Origin: Acinetobacter sp. ANC 3832
Lineage (GTDB): Bacteria; Pseudomonadota; Gammaproteobacteria; Pseudomonadales; Moraxellaceae
NCBI RefSeq assembly: GCF_002135415.1
Contig: NZ_NEGJ01000012.1
Coordinates: forward strand, 1-64,000
DNA length: 64,000 nucleotides
Direction: 5' to 3'
Shown here: piece by piece, positions 56,896-64,000 of the stretch
Numbering within the stretch: the first letter of the stretch is position 1
Layout: every line of letters starts with the position of its first letter
The notes under the pieces: model-generated
The model's input: only the letters and a program-made list of their open reading frames with translations
The model's database searches: none
What the model was told of the DNA's origin: nothing
Translations under genes and position numbers: made by a program

Positions 56896-57900
56896 ATGAA
56901 CACTGAAAAAATGAAAGCCCTCGTATTAAAAGACTACGCAACAGGCATACTCACGTTAGAAACTGTTGATATCCCTAAAATCATTCAAGGTCATGTTTTA
57001 GTCAAAATCGCTACAAGTGGTACGAATCCGATCGACTATAAAATCCGTACAGGTCAAGCACCTTATGCGATGCCTGAGCTTCCTGCAATTATTGGAACAG
57101 ATATGGCAGGAACCATCGTTGCTGTTGCAAATGACGTTGAAAACTTTGCAGTGGGTGATGACGTTTATGGTTTGGTGGGTGGTGTACGCGGTTTAGCAGG
57201 GACATTAGCTGAATATGTATTGGCTGATGTTCGTTTAATTGCACTCAAACCTAAAAATTTAAGCATGAGAGAAGCGGCAGCAATCCCTTTAACATTCTTA
57301 ACCGCTTGGGAAGGTCTCATTGATAGAGCAAATTTAAAACCAGAACATACTGTCCTCGTACAAGGTGGTGCAGGCGGTGTTGGGCACATGGCCGTACAAA
57401 TTGCTGTAGCACATGGTGCTAAAGTGGTCGCTATTGCTTCTCAAGCTAAAAAAGACATTATTGAAAGCTATGGCGCAGCTTTCTCTGACTATAAAACACA
57501 AAGCATTGATGAATGTGTTTCTGAATTTACAGATGGAAAAGGCTTTGATGTGATTTATAACACCAATGGTGGAACACAATTAGAGCAAGTACTTGAAGCC
57601 ACTGTCCCTTATGGTCATATTGTCAGTAGCAATGCTTTCACTGAAATTAACTTAGCGCCGAGCTCTCTACGCAATGTCACAATTTCAGGTGTATTCGTTT
57701 TATGGCCAATGCTTGAAAATGATCGCAGACAACATCATGGTGATATTTTAAAAATTGCAACTCAGCTTGCAGAAAGTAATCAACTTAAACCCCTCATTGA
57801 TCCTAAAGAATTTAGTATTCACCAAGTGGTTGAAGCACATAATTATTTGGCTGATGGTAAAGCTTTAGGTAAAGTCGTCATTGACATCACTAATATATAA
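56896..57900 (+). CDS. Zinc-less MDR quinone oxidoreductase-like protein
   Basis: A 334-residue medium-chain reductase. The N-terminal GroES-like fold contains SGTNPIDYKIRTGQ, and PAIIGTDMAGTIVAVANDVE follows. The NADPH-binding Rossmann fold has VLVQGGAGGVGHMAVQIA. There is no cysteine-rich structural zinc loop, and the NPIDYKIR motif is typical of zeta-crystallin-like quinone reductases. With an adjacent HxlR regulator, it probably answers to quinones or electrophiles. Confidence 0.88.
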   Translation: MNTEKMKALVLKDYATGILTLETVDIPKIIQGHVLVKIATSGTNPIDYKIRTGQAPYAMPELPAIIGTDMAGTIVAVANDVENFAVGDDVYGLVGGVRGLAGTLAEYVLADVRLIALKPKNLSMREAAAIPLTFLTAWEGLIDRANLKPEHTVLVQGGAGGVGHMAVQIAVAHGAKVVAIASQAKKDIIESYGAAFSDYKTQSIDECVSEFTDGKGFDVIYNTNGGTQLEQVLEATVPYGHIVSSNAFTEINLAPSSLRNVTISGVFVLWPMLENDRRQHHGDILKIATQLAESNQLKPLIDPKEFSIHQVVEAHNYLADGKALGKVVIDITNI

Positions 57901-57935
57901 AAAGCCAAATCATTTTTCATTTAGTATCTAAATTA

Positions 57936-57964
57936 GAAAAGCCGATTCTCTAATCGGCTTTTTA
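57936..57964. terminator. Bidirectional terminator
   Basis: GCCGATT/AATCGGC with a short loop and A/T runs lies between the MDR gene (plus) and pepP (minus). Confidence 0.85.
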
Positions 57965-57977
57965 TCTCATCTAATGA

Positions 57978-59297
57978 TTATGACTGCGCCATCAACGCTT
58001 CAATATCAGCAACTGACTTAACCACATTTTTCGTTAATACCAATGGACCATTGGCTGTTGCAACCACATCATCTTCAATACGAATACCAATACCGCGCCA
58101 TTTAGCATCTACAGTTTCATCATCAGGTGCAATATATAAACCAGGTTCTACGGTTACGACCATCCCCTCTTTATAGGCACGCCAATCACCTTCAGCTTTA
58201 TAAGAACCAACATCATGTACATCCATACCGAGCCAATGCCCAGTACCATGCATATAAAATTGCTGATAAGCCTCAGTCTCGATGATCTGTTCAATATCAC
58301 CCTTCATCAAACCTAAATCTAATAAGCCTTGCACCATAATTCGAACGGCAATGTGATGCGGTTCTTTATAAGAATTTCCGACACGAACAGCATCGATCGC
58401 TGCAAGTTGCGCATTCAAAATCACTTCATACAATGCTTTTTGTTCAGGGCTGAATTTACCGTTAACTGGGAAAGTACGAGTAATATCAGATGCATAGTAT
58501 TCATACTCACATGCAGCATCAATCAGAACCAAATCACCATCTTTCAATGGTTTGTTATTTTCTACATAATGCAGAATACAGCCATTTTCACCACCACCCA
58601 CAATACTGTTATAAGATGGCAAACAACCATTTTGACCGAAAATGTAATTGAGCTCTGCTTCTAACGCATACTCCATCATTCCCGGGCGAACTTTTTGCAT
58701 GGCACGTGTATGAGCTTCTGCACTAATGTTCGAAGCAATTTGCATCAACTCAATTTCTTGAGCTGATTTATGCAAACGCATTTCATCTAAAATTTGATCC
58801 AATTGAACTATTTGGGATGGCGCACCATTTCCACGACGTTGTTGTTCATCGACTTGTTTAATCCAAGCACAAACACGTGCATCAAAATCCGCACGTTGCC
58901 CAATGCGGTAATATAGTTTTTCTTTATTGGCTAATTTCTCAATGATTTCCTCATCAAGCAAATCAATTGCATACGCTTCATCTGCATCATAATCTTCAAC
59001 AGCACCATCTACCCCTGCACGATAACCATTCCAGATTTCCATCTCGCGGTCACGTTCACGGCAAAAGAGACTATAGCTATATTCTTCACCAACATCACCT
59101 GTCTCAAACACAGCAACGGCTTCAGGTTCAGCAAAACCTGTGAGCCAGAAAAAACTACTGTCGGTACGAAATTTATAATCTGCATCTCGGTTACGCATTG
59201 CAACAGGACTTGTTGCAATAATTGCGATACTGTTTGGACCCATTTGTTCAATCAGGCGGTCTCGACGTTCCCGAAAATTGGCTTGAGTAAGTTTCAT
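57978..59297 (-). CDS. pepP: Xaa-Pro aminopeptidase
   Basis: A 439-residue aminopeptidase P releasing N-terminal residues before proline. The N-terminal domain is FRERRDRLIEQMGPNSIAII. The pita-bread catalytic domain carries metal ligands: LIDAACEYEYYASDITRTFP (two D), HGTGHWLGMDVHDVG (H), VTVEPGLYI (E) and GIRIEDDVV (E). The length matches E. coli PepP (441). ygfB precedes it as in other gammaproteobacteria, but a hairpin at 59,516 and a 259-bp gap suggest separate promoters. Confidence 0.96.
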   Translation of the reverse strand: MKLTQANFRERRDRLIEQMGPNSIAIIATSPVAMRNRDADYKFRTDSSFFWLTGFAEPEAVAVFETGDVGEEYSYSLFCRERDREMEIWNGYRAGVDGAVEDYDADEAYAIDLLDEEIIEKLANKEKLYYRIGQRADFDARVCAWIKQVDEQQRRGNGAPSQIVQLDQILDEMRLHKSAQEIELMQIASNISAEAHTRAMQKVRPGMMEYALEAELNYIFGQNGCLPSYNSIVGGGENGCILHYVENNKPLKDGDLVLIDAACEYEYYASDITRTFPVNGKFSPEQKALYEVILNAQLAAIDAVRVGNSYKEPHHIAVRIMVQGLLDLGLMKGDIEQIIETEAYQQFYMHGTGHWLGMDVHDVGSYKAEGDWRAYKEGMVVTVEPGLYIAPDDETVDAKWRGIGIRIEDDVVATANGPLVLTKNVVKSVADIEALMAQS

Positions 59298-59515
59298 TCT
59301 TTCCAGCTATTATTTCAGTGGTGGATTTAGCTTTTTATATGAATATCTCTTTATTCTTTCAATGGACTTTTTTGCAACAAGCTTTTTATTTCTTCTGAGA
59401 AAAAATAAAAAAAGATAAATACTTATATGCAATATATCTATTTCATCCAACAAAGGTGAACATATAAAAAGCGAAATATTATTGATTTTATATTAACGCA
59501 AAATCATCAATAGAA

Positions 59516-59547
59516 AAGCGATTCAACCCAATTGAATCAAATCGCTT
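59516..59547 (-). terminator. Probable terminator of ygfB-like gene
   Basis: AAGCGATT/AATCGCTT with a 16-base loop lies just after the stop at 59,557, with a modest T stretch beyond it. The remaining 59,298-59,515 gap upstream of pepP shows no gene. Confidence 0.45.
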
Positions 59548-59556
59548 CTCTCATTA

Positions 59557-60189
59557 TTAGCTTGGACGGTCAGGTGTATACATTTCGACAAGGCTTGGCT
59601 CATCCGATGTATCTTTCACTTGTTTCTCTTTACTTTGGAAATGTTTCAATAAAGAACTATCTGCTACAGAAATTTTCGCACGTCCTGTAGACAATGACAC
59701 AGGAATTAAGCGTACAAATTCGTAAAGTTCCTGATAGCTTTCTTCACCTTCTTCGTCATCATCAGATTCGTCAAACTCTACCGCAGCCACATCTTGTAAG
59801 CTTTCAATAAGTTCTTGTTCATCTGCACGAATATGACCCGAAGCCAATCCAAAACCTAAAACAACGCCTGCACACCAATCTGCCAAGGCTTGCACACGTT
59901 CAGAAAGTACGTGTTCATCATCTGGAAGCATCGGTAAATAGTCTAATTCATCTTCAGATAAGGCATGTGATACATCATTTGCTTCTTCTTCAAGCAAAGC
60001 CAATGCTTCATCGCTTACTTTTGGAACAGTGAGTGTTGATAAAATTTGTAACCATTCATCACGTGTAGGCGCTGTGGTAACACAAACTATACCTGTCAAT
60101 ATGCCATGTAACTCACTCGGGCTTGAAATTTCTTCAATTCCATCAAAATTATGGTTCCAATCTGACCAACCTGAAATATCGTCTTGCAT
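59557..60189 (-). CDS. ygfB: YgfB/UPF0149-family protein
   Basis: A 210-residue acidic protein of UPF0149. It has the family marks SPSELHGILTGIVC and the paired helices around WCAGVVLGFGLASGH, then an Asp/Glu run (FDESDDDEEGEESY) and EFVRLIPVSLS. In Pseudomonas a YgfB homologue dampens ampDh3 expression; whether that holds here is unknown. I took ATG 60,189 over a TTG 12 bases upstream. It is divergent from the coiled-coil/zapA unit. Confidence 0.85.
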   Translation of the reverse strand: MQDDISGWSDWNHNFDGIEEISSPSELHGILTGIVCVTTAPTRDEWLQILSTLTVPKVSDEALALLEEEANDVSHALSEDELDYLPMLPDDEHVLSERVQALADWCAGVVLGFGLASGHIRADEQELIESLQDVAAVEFDESDDDEEGEESYQELYEFVRLIPVSLSTGRAKISVADSSLLKHFQSKEKQVKDTSDEPSLVEMYTPDRPS

Positions 60190-60254
60190 TCGCTTATCCA
60201 ATCTCTATACTTCAGTATATATTACCTTTGATTGCAGATCTGTGCGACCTCGTT

Positions 60255-60806
60255 ATGTTAGAACAATTACAGCGTCTACAGACGCACATGGGCGCTTTAA
60301 AAACACGCCTTGAACATGTAGAGAATGAAAACAAGTCATTGCTGAAAGAAAAAGATAGCAGTGAGGAGCAATCTCATACTCAAATTATGCATAAAAACGG
60401 CATAATCACCCAAAAACAAGATGAAATCGAAAAGCTGACGGAACAACTTTCATTACTGCAAACTCAGTTTCAAGGTTTAAATACAGATGCAACATCACTT
60501 GCTGAGCGCTATGGTCGTTTAGAAAAAAGTTGTACTGATTTAAAAACTCGCTTTCAGGAAATCTTAGCTGAACGTAATGAGTTACGTTTGGTGAAAGAAA
60601 AGATGCAGAATGAACAACGCCATGCTCAACAGGAAATCCAAGATTTACAAAAAGAACGTGAACGTTTAATTCAAAAGAATGATCATGCAAAAGCTAAAGT
60701 TGAAGCCATTATTCAACGCCTGTCTATTTTGGGGACTGAACAAGATCAGCATGCGCAAGAAATTCAGCAACTTGCTCATCCTACTGAAACCAATGAGGAG
60801 GCATAA
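60255..60806 (+). CDS. Coiled-coil protein encoded before zapA (TIGR02449-like)
   Basis: A 183-residue, almost wholly coiled-coil protein (LEQLQRLQTHMGALKTRLEH; ENKSLLKEKDSSEEQ; LTEQLSLLQTQFQGL). Its position directly upstream of zapA (2 bp between genes) matches the TIGR02449/ZapB-like family seen in Pseudomonas and Acinetobacter. It may act with ZapA at the division ring (inference). I chose ATG 60,255; the longer upstream frame would run through the divergent promoter region. Confidence 0.75.
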   Translation: MLEQLQRLQTHMGALKTRLEHVENENKSLLKEKDSSEEQSHTQIMHKNGIITQKQDEIEKLTEQLSLLQTQFQGLNTDATSLAERYGRLEKSCTDLKTRFQEILAERNELRLVKEKMQNEQRHAQQEIQDLQKERERLIQKNDHAKAKVEAIIQRLSILGTEQDQHAQEIQQLAHPTETNEEA

Positions 60807-60808
60807 CC

Positions 60809-61093
60809 ATGGCTGAAGTCGTGACCGTTGAATTGCGTTTGATTGAACAAATTTTCCGTCTTTCTACTACTGTTGAGCAAAGAGCAGATTTAGAGCGTGC
60901 TGGGCAGCTTTTAAATGATAAATTCCAAGAGTTTCGTCGTAAAGCACCAAATATGGAACATAATAAGTTAATGATTATGGTTGCATTGGAACTGATGCAA
61001 GAAGTTTTGACCATGAACAAATCGTTACAGGAATATTCACATTGCGAACGATTATTAAGCGCCATGTTGGAAGATGTTGAAAAAGCGGTATAA
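60809..61093 (+). CDS. zapA: Cell division protein ZapA
   Basis: A 94-residue protein that bundles FtsZ filaments at mid-cell. It has the ZapA N-terminal domain (VTVELRLIEQIFRLSTTVEQ; DLERAGQLLNDKFQEFRRKA) and a C-terminal coiled coil (MIMVALELMQEVLTMNKS). AGGAGG lies eight bases before the ATG. It is followed by the 6S RNA gene, the arrangement typical of gammaproteobacteria. Confidence 0.9.
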   Translation: MAEVVTVELRLIEQIFRLSTTVEQRADLERAGQLLNDKFQEFRRKAPNMEHNKLMIMVALELMQEVLTMNKSLQEYSHCERLLSAMLEDVEKAV

Positions 61094-61104
61094 ACCGCTT
61101 TTTC
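61081..61104 (+). terminator. Terminator overlapping the zapA stop
   Basis: AAAGCGGT/ACCGCTTT with a four-base loop and a T run; the stop codon lies in the loop. Confidence 0.75.
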
Positions 61105-61161
61105 TTTGTGCAAACAATAGTGATTTAAAGCTGATTTTTGCACAACTATAACATGGAATAT

Positions 61162-61189
61162 TTGCCTATGGCTCTAAAATGGGTATACT
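61162..61189 (+). promoter_or_regulatory. Sigma-70 promoter of 6S RNA
   Basis: TTGCCT (61,162-61,167) and TATACT (61,184-61,189) are 16 bp apart, about seven bases before the expected 6S RNA 5' end. Confidence 0.65.
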
Positions 61190-61195
61190 GAGTAC

Positions 61196-61373
61196 ATCTC
61201 TGAGATGTTCGCCAGCGAGTCTATTCCCCTGCCGATACTTAAACTTACGGATGTGTTCTGTATGCTTTGAGTGTATGCCCACCCCGAGTGGGAAACCTAT
61301 TAAGTGTACGTCTCGTCCACCTTGAACTCATCGGGTTCAGGGTAACGACCATGCAGCGGCATCTTCGGAGTGT
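61196..61373 (+). ncRNA. ssrS: 6S RNA
   Basis: About 178 nt downstream of zapA. The ends pair (ATCTCTGAGATGTTCGCCAG with CAGCGGCATCTTCGGAG), and the open-complex-like bulge region carries TTCCCCTGCCGATACTT. CACCTTGAACTCATCGGGTT, followed by CAGGGTAACGACCATGCAGC, matches the conserved 3' half of E. coli 6S RNA (CACCTTGAACCAAGGGTTCA). It holds RNA polymerase-sigma70 in stationary phase. The exact ends are estimated to within a few bases. Confidence 0.92.
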
Positions 61374-61696
61374 TTTATTTAATATAAAAATAATAATTTA
61401 ACATCACACATCAAGCCAATAAATTTACGTTAATTTTACTCAAAATCTAAATTTAGGCACACGATAGGCGTTAAAAGTTTTGCTTTATCTCAATTACCAG
61501 CTATGTTTGTTCATAAAATCAGAAACCACTTAATTTATTCAATTTTAACCACACTAATTTTATATTGATTAGATTTGTAATTATTAAAAATATCTTCTAA
61601 GCTTTTTCATGAATTTTTTATTTCGCATTGAAAAAGAAAAAATGTTAACAGTTATTTAAAACTCCTATTCATGGGCTTTACGATTTTTAATATATA
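61374..61696. other. Intergenic DNA without a recognised feature
   Basis: AT-rich sequence between 6S RNA and the prpC terminator. I see no convincing ORF, tRNA or repeat. Downstream of prpC, where many Acinetobacter carry acnD, nothing coding is present. Confidence 0.6.
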
Positions 61697-61725
61697 AAAA
61701 AATGAGAGCCGAGCTCTCATTTTTA
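61697..61725 (-). terminator. Terminator of prpBC
   Basis: ATGAGAGC/GCTCTCAT with a short loop and A/T runs on both sides lies 30 bp after the prpC stop in the minus direction. Confidence 0.85.
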
Positions 61726-61753
61726 AACCATTTTACTTAAGAATACTTAGTAA

Positions 61754-62893
61754 TTAAGCAGCCATCGAACGCGCTTCAATCGGTACGACTTTACGCAACT
61801 CAGGTCCCGTATAATCCGCACTCGGGCGAATAATACGATTGTCTGCACGTTGTTCCATCACATGTGCTGCCCAACCTGTCACACGACTCATCACAAAGAT
61901 CGGTGTAAACAGTTTGGTTGCAATATCCATGAAGTGATACGCCGATGCATGGAAGAAGTCTGCATTACAGAATAGTTTCTTCTCACGCCACATCACTTCT
62001 TCACAGCGTACTGATACTGGGTAAAGTACTGTATCACCCACATCTTTGGCTAATTTCTCAGACCAAATTTTAATGATACCATTACGCGGGTCATTGTCTT
62101 TGTAGATTGCATGCCCAAAGCCCATGATCTTTTCTTTACGTTCAAGCTTGCCCAGCATTTCACGTTCTGCTTCTTCTGGTGAAGTCCAATTTTCAATCAT
62201 TTCCATCGCAGCTTCATTGGCACCACCATGTAATGGACCACGAAGTGAACCAATTGCACCTGTAATACATGAATGCATATCTGACAGTGTTGATGCACAG
62301 ACACGTGCTGTGAATGTTGATGCATTGAATTCATGCTCTGCATAGAGAATCAATGAAACGTTCATCACTTGTTCATGTAATTCGTTTGGTTTTTCACCAC
62401 GAAGTAGATGTAAGAATTGTGCACCGATTGAATCATCATCGGTATTCTCTTCAATACGTACACCATCATGGCTGAAACGGTACCAGTAGCAAATGATCGC
62501 AGGCAATGTTGCGAGGATGCGATCTGCTACATCTTGCTGTTGTGCAAATGTTTGTTCTGTTTCTAGGTTACCTAGCATTGAAACCCCTGTACGCATCACA
62601 TCCATTGGATGTGAATCTGCAGGAATGCGTTCAAGTACTTCTTTGAGTGCTTGTGGCAATTGACGTAATGATTTGAGTTTTGCTTTATAAGTGGCTAACT
62701 GCTCTGTTGTTGGCAGTTCACCAAAGAAGATCAAGTAAGCCACTTCTTCGAATTGGCAGTTTTCTGCCAGATCTTGTACATCATAACCACGGTAGGTTAA
62801 GCCTGCGCCACTTTTTCCAACAGTCGAGAGTGCAGTTTTTCCTGCAACTTGTCCACGCAATCCTGCGCCTGTGAGTACTTTTCCTTCAGCCAT
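61754..62893 (-). CDS. prpC: 2-methylcitrate synthase
   Basis: A 379-residue citrate-synthase-fold enzyme joining propionyl-CoA and oxaloacetate. Family motifs are GLRGQVAGKTALSTVGKSGA, LTYRGYDVQDLAENC, GPLHGGANEAAMEMI and KIMGFGHAIYKDNDPR (active-site histidines). Length and GxRGQVAGxTAL fit PrpC rather than GltA. It starts 3 bp after prpB, so they are co-transcribed for propionate use; the following terminator ends the unit without acnD. Confidence 0.93.
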   Translation of the reverse strand: MAEGKVLTGAGLRGQVAGKTALSTVGKSGAGLTYRGYDVQDLAENCQFEEVAYLIFFGELPTTEQLATYKAKLKSLRQLPQALKEVLERIPADSHPMDVMRTGVSMLGNLETEQTFAQQQDVADRILATLPAIICYWYRFSHDGVRIEENTDDDSIGAQFLHLLRGEKPNELHEQVMNVSLILYAEHEFNASTFTARVCASTLSDMHSCITGAIGSLRGPLHGGANEAAMEMIENWTSPEEAEREMLGKLERKEKIMGFGHAIYKDNDPRNGIIKIWSEKLAKDVGDTVLYPVSVRCEEVMWREKKLFCNADFFHASAYHFMDIATKLFTPIFVMSRVTGWAAHVMEQRADNRIIRPSADYTGPELRKVVPIEARSMAA

Positions 62894-62896
62894 TTT

Positions 62897-63781
62897 TTAT
62901 TTCTCTTGAGTGAATAGTTTGTCTAAGGTGTTTTCAAATGTATGGTAATCCAGAAATTCGTAGAGTTCTTTGCGTTGTTGCATCTTGTCGAGAACATTTA
63001 CTTGTGTGCCGTCTTTACGAATCGCTTGGAAGACTTCAAGTGCTGCTTTTTGCATTGCTCGGGTTGCAGACAATGGATAAAGCACCATTGAAATCCCCTG
63101 CTCACCCAATTCTTCTGTGGTGTAGTACGGGGTATCACCAAATTCGGTAATATTCGCCAAAACGGGTACACCAACTGCATCGCAAACGGTTTTGTACATG
63201 GTGATGTCGGTCATTGCTTCGGCAAAGATGGCGTCTGCACCCGCTTCTACACAGGCACAGGCACGGTCAATCACCGCTTGTAGACCTTCTTTTTGTAGGG
63301 CATCGGTACGTGCCATCACCACAAAGTTTGAATCTGTTTTCGCATCAACCGCTGCTTTGATGCGATCGACCATTTCTTGTTGAGTGACGATTTCTTTGTT
63401 TGGACGATGTCCACAACGTTTTTGTGCCACTTGGTCTTCAATGTGAACAGCCGCTGCGCCTGCCGCAATCATTTGTTTCACAGTACGGGCAATATTGAAT
63501 GCACCACCCCAACCTGTATCAATATCAACAAGTAATGGAGTATCGACTCGTTCGGTAATACGGCGGACGTCTTCTAATACGTTATCAAGACTGGTCATCC
63601 CTAAATCAGGTAAGCCATAAGAATAGTTCGCAACCCCTGCACCCGAAACGTAAATCGCCTTGTAGCCGACTTGTTTCGCCATCATTGCTGCATAAGCATT
63701 GACTGTACCTATGATCTGTAATGGTTTTTCCACTTCTAGCGCTTGTCTAAATCTTAAACCTGCAGACGTTTGTTCTGTCAT
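62897..63781 (-). CDS. prpB: 2-methylisocitrate lyase
   Basis: A 294-residue TIM-barrel lyase releasing pyruvate and succinate from methylisocitrate. It contains [55 protein letters not shown] (the KRCGH catalytic cysteine motif) and [12 protein letters not shown]. It is the upstream gene of prpBC; a GntR-type regulator is expected beyond but is not in the window. Confidence 0.95.
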   Translation of the reverse strand: MTEQTSAGLRFRQALEVEKPLQIIGTVNAYAAMMAKQVGYKAIYVSGAGVANYSYGLPDLGMTSLDNVLEDVRRITERVDTPLLVDIDTGWGGAFNIARTVKQMIAAGAAAVHIEDQVAQKRCGHRPNKEIVTQQEMVDRIKAAVDAKTDSNFVVMARTDALQKEGLQAVIDRACACVEAGADAIFAEAMTDITMYKTVCDAVGVPVLANITEFGDTPYYTTEELGEQGISMVLYPLSATRAMQKAALEVFQAIRKDGTQVNVLDKMQQRKELYEFLDYHTFENTLDKLFTQEK

Positions 63782-63864
63782 ATTCCCTTCCTTAGCACTT
63801 CGTTATCCATTGAAGTTGATATATCTCTTCAATATTTTCACACACGATTTAGTATGAAATTTGA

Positions 63865-64000
63865 TTAGCTTTCTAATAAAACTGATCCATATATTTCACG
63901 TAAATCCTTTTTCAAAATTTTACCTGTTCCACCGACAGGGATTGAATCAACAAAAATGACCTTGTCTGGAATTTGCCATTTCGCAATTTTATCCGTGTAG
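63865..64000 (-). CDS. Acyl-CoA ligase, C-terminal end (5' part beyond window)
   Basis: The last 45 codons, reading YTDKIAKWQIPDKVIFVDSI, then PVGGTGKILKKDLREIYG and a stop at 63,865. The KWQIPDxVxFVDxIPxxxTGKILKKxLR block is the C-terminal domain of AMP-forming fatty-acyl-CoA synthetases, including the catalytic lysine in GKILKK. The gene lies upstream of prpB on the same strand with an 83-bp gap. The substrate cannot be read from this fragment. Confidence 0.85.
   Translation of the reverse strand, partial: YTDKIAKWQIPDKVIFVDSIPVGGTGKILKKDLREIYGSVLLES

Noticed and set aside
60123..60254. 44-residue N-terminal extension of the coiled-coil protein
   Set aside because: It overlaps the divergent ygfB start and promoter region and is not coiled-coil; the ATG at 60,255 fits better.

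Overview
The window is AT-rich gammaproteobacterial DNA. Its gene content and order point to Acinetobacter: an lldP-lldR-lldD-dld lactate block, pepP-ygfB opposite zapA and 6S RNA, the rsmI/lpoA/yraN/dolP neighbourhood, prpBC, and a fused rnhA-dnaQ gene. The species cannot be named from the sequence alone.

Region 1 (about 1-17,813) is an accessory island ending at a tRNA-Ser(UGA) gene, with a truncated P4-type integrase beside it. Its centre is a type VI secretion (T6SS) module on the minus strand: vgrG, a 1709-residue Rhs effector with an unassigned C-terminal toxin, and a small lipoprotein as probable immunity gene. Downstream lie two promoterless 'orphan' Rhs tips. The first has a hydrophobic toxin broken by frameshifts and a membrane-protein immunity gene. 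The second is more decayed and abuts the remnant of a Fic protein. A gene for a repeated-HTH protein precedes vgrG, and a second copy runs off the left edge, which suggests tandem vgrG/effector modules. An IS5-family (IS903-group) element of 1039 bp, whose transposase carries a stop codon, has cut into the upstream HTH copy and into a probable effector gene. A fragment of a second IS5-family element lies near 1 kb.

Region 2 (about 18-31 kb) is chromosomal metabolism: fadH, an orphan membrane protein, the lactate-use operon with two palindromic LldR-type operators upstream, a P-loop kinase-like protein, a divergent EamA transporter/LysR pair, and argG.

Region 3 (about 31-44 kb) holds a diiron-like hydrolase, a broken YiiX/NlpC-like gene, a GST, an Old-Yellow-Enzyme-family oxidoreductase, a yejABEF peptide ABC importer, and an MltD-type lytic transglycosylase with eight LysM repeats.

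Region 4 (about 44-64 kb) holds housekeeping genes: the RNase HI-DnaQ fusion, a FimL-like pilus scaffold, nudC, an esterase, dolP, yraN, a short LpoA-like protein, rsmI, a GST, a SutA-like RNA-polymerase factor, two ubiquinone hydroxylases, an HxlR regulator with a divergent oxidoreductase, pepP, ygfB, a coiled-coil protein, zapA, 6S RNA, prpC, prpB and the end of an acyl-CoA ligase.

The most novel material is the Rhs locus: toxin/immunity pairs not matched to a known activity, an 8-bp repeat that sets the reading frame of one toxin, and a modular array that records successive effector replacement.
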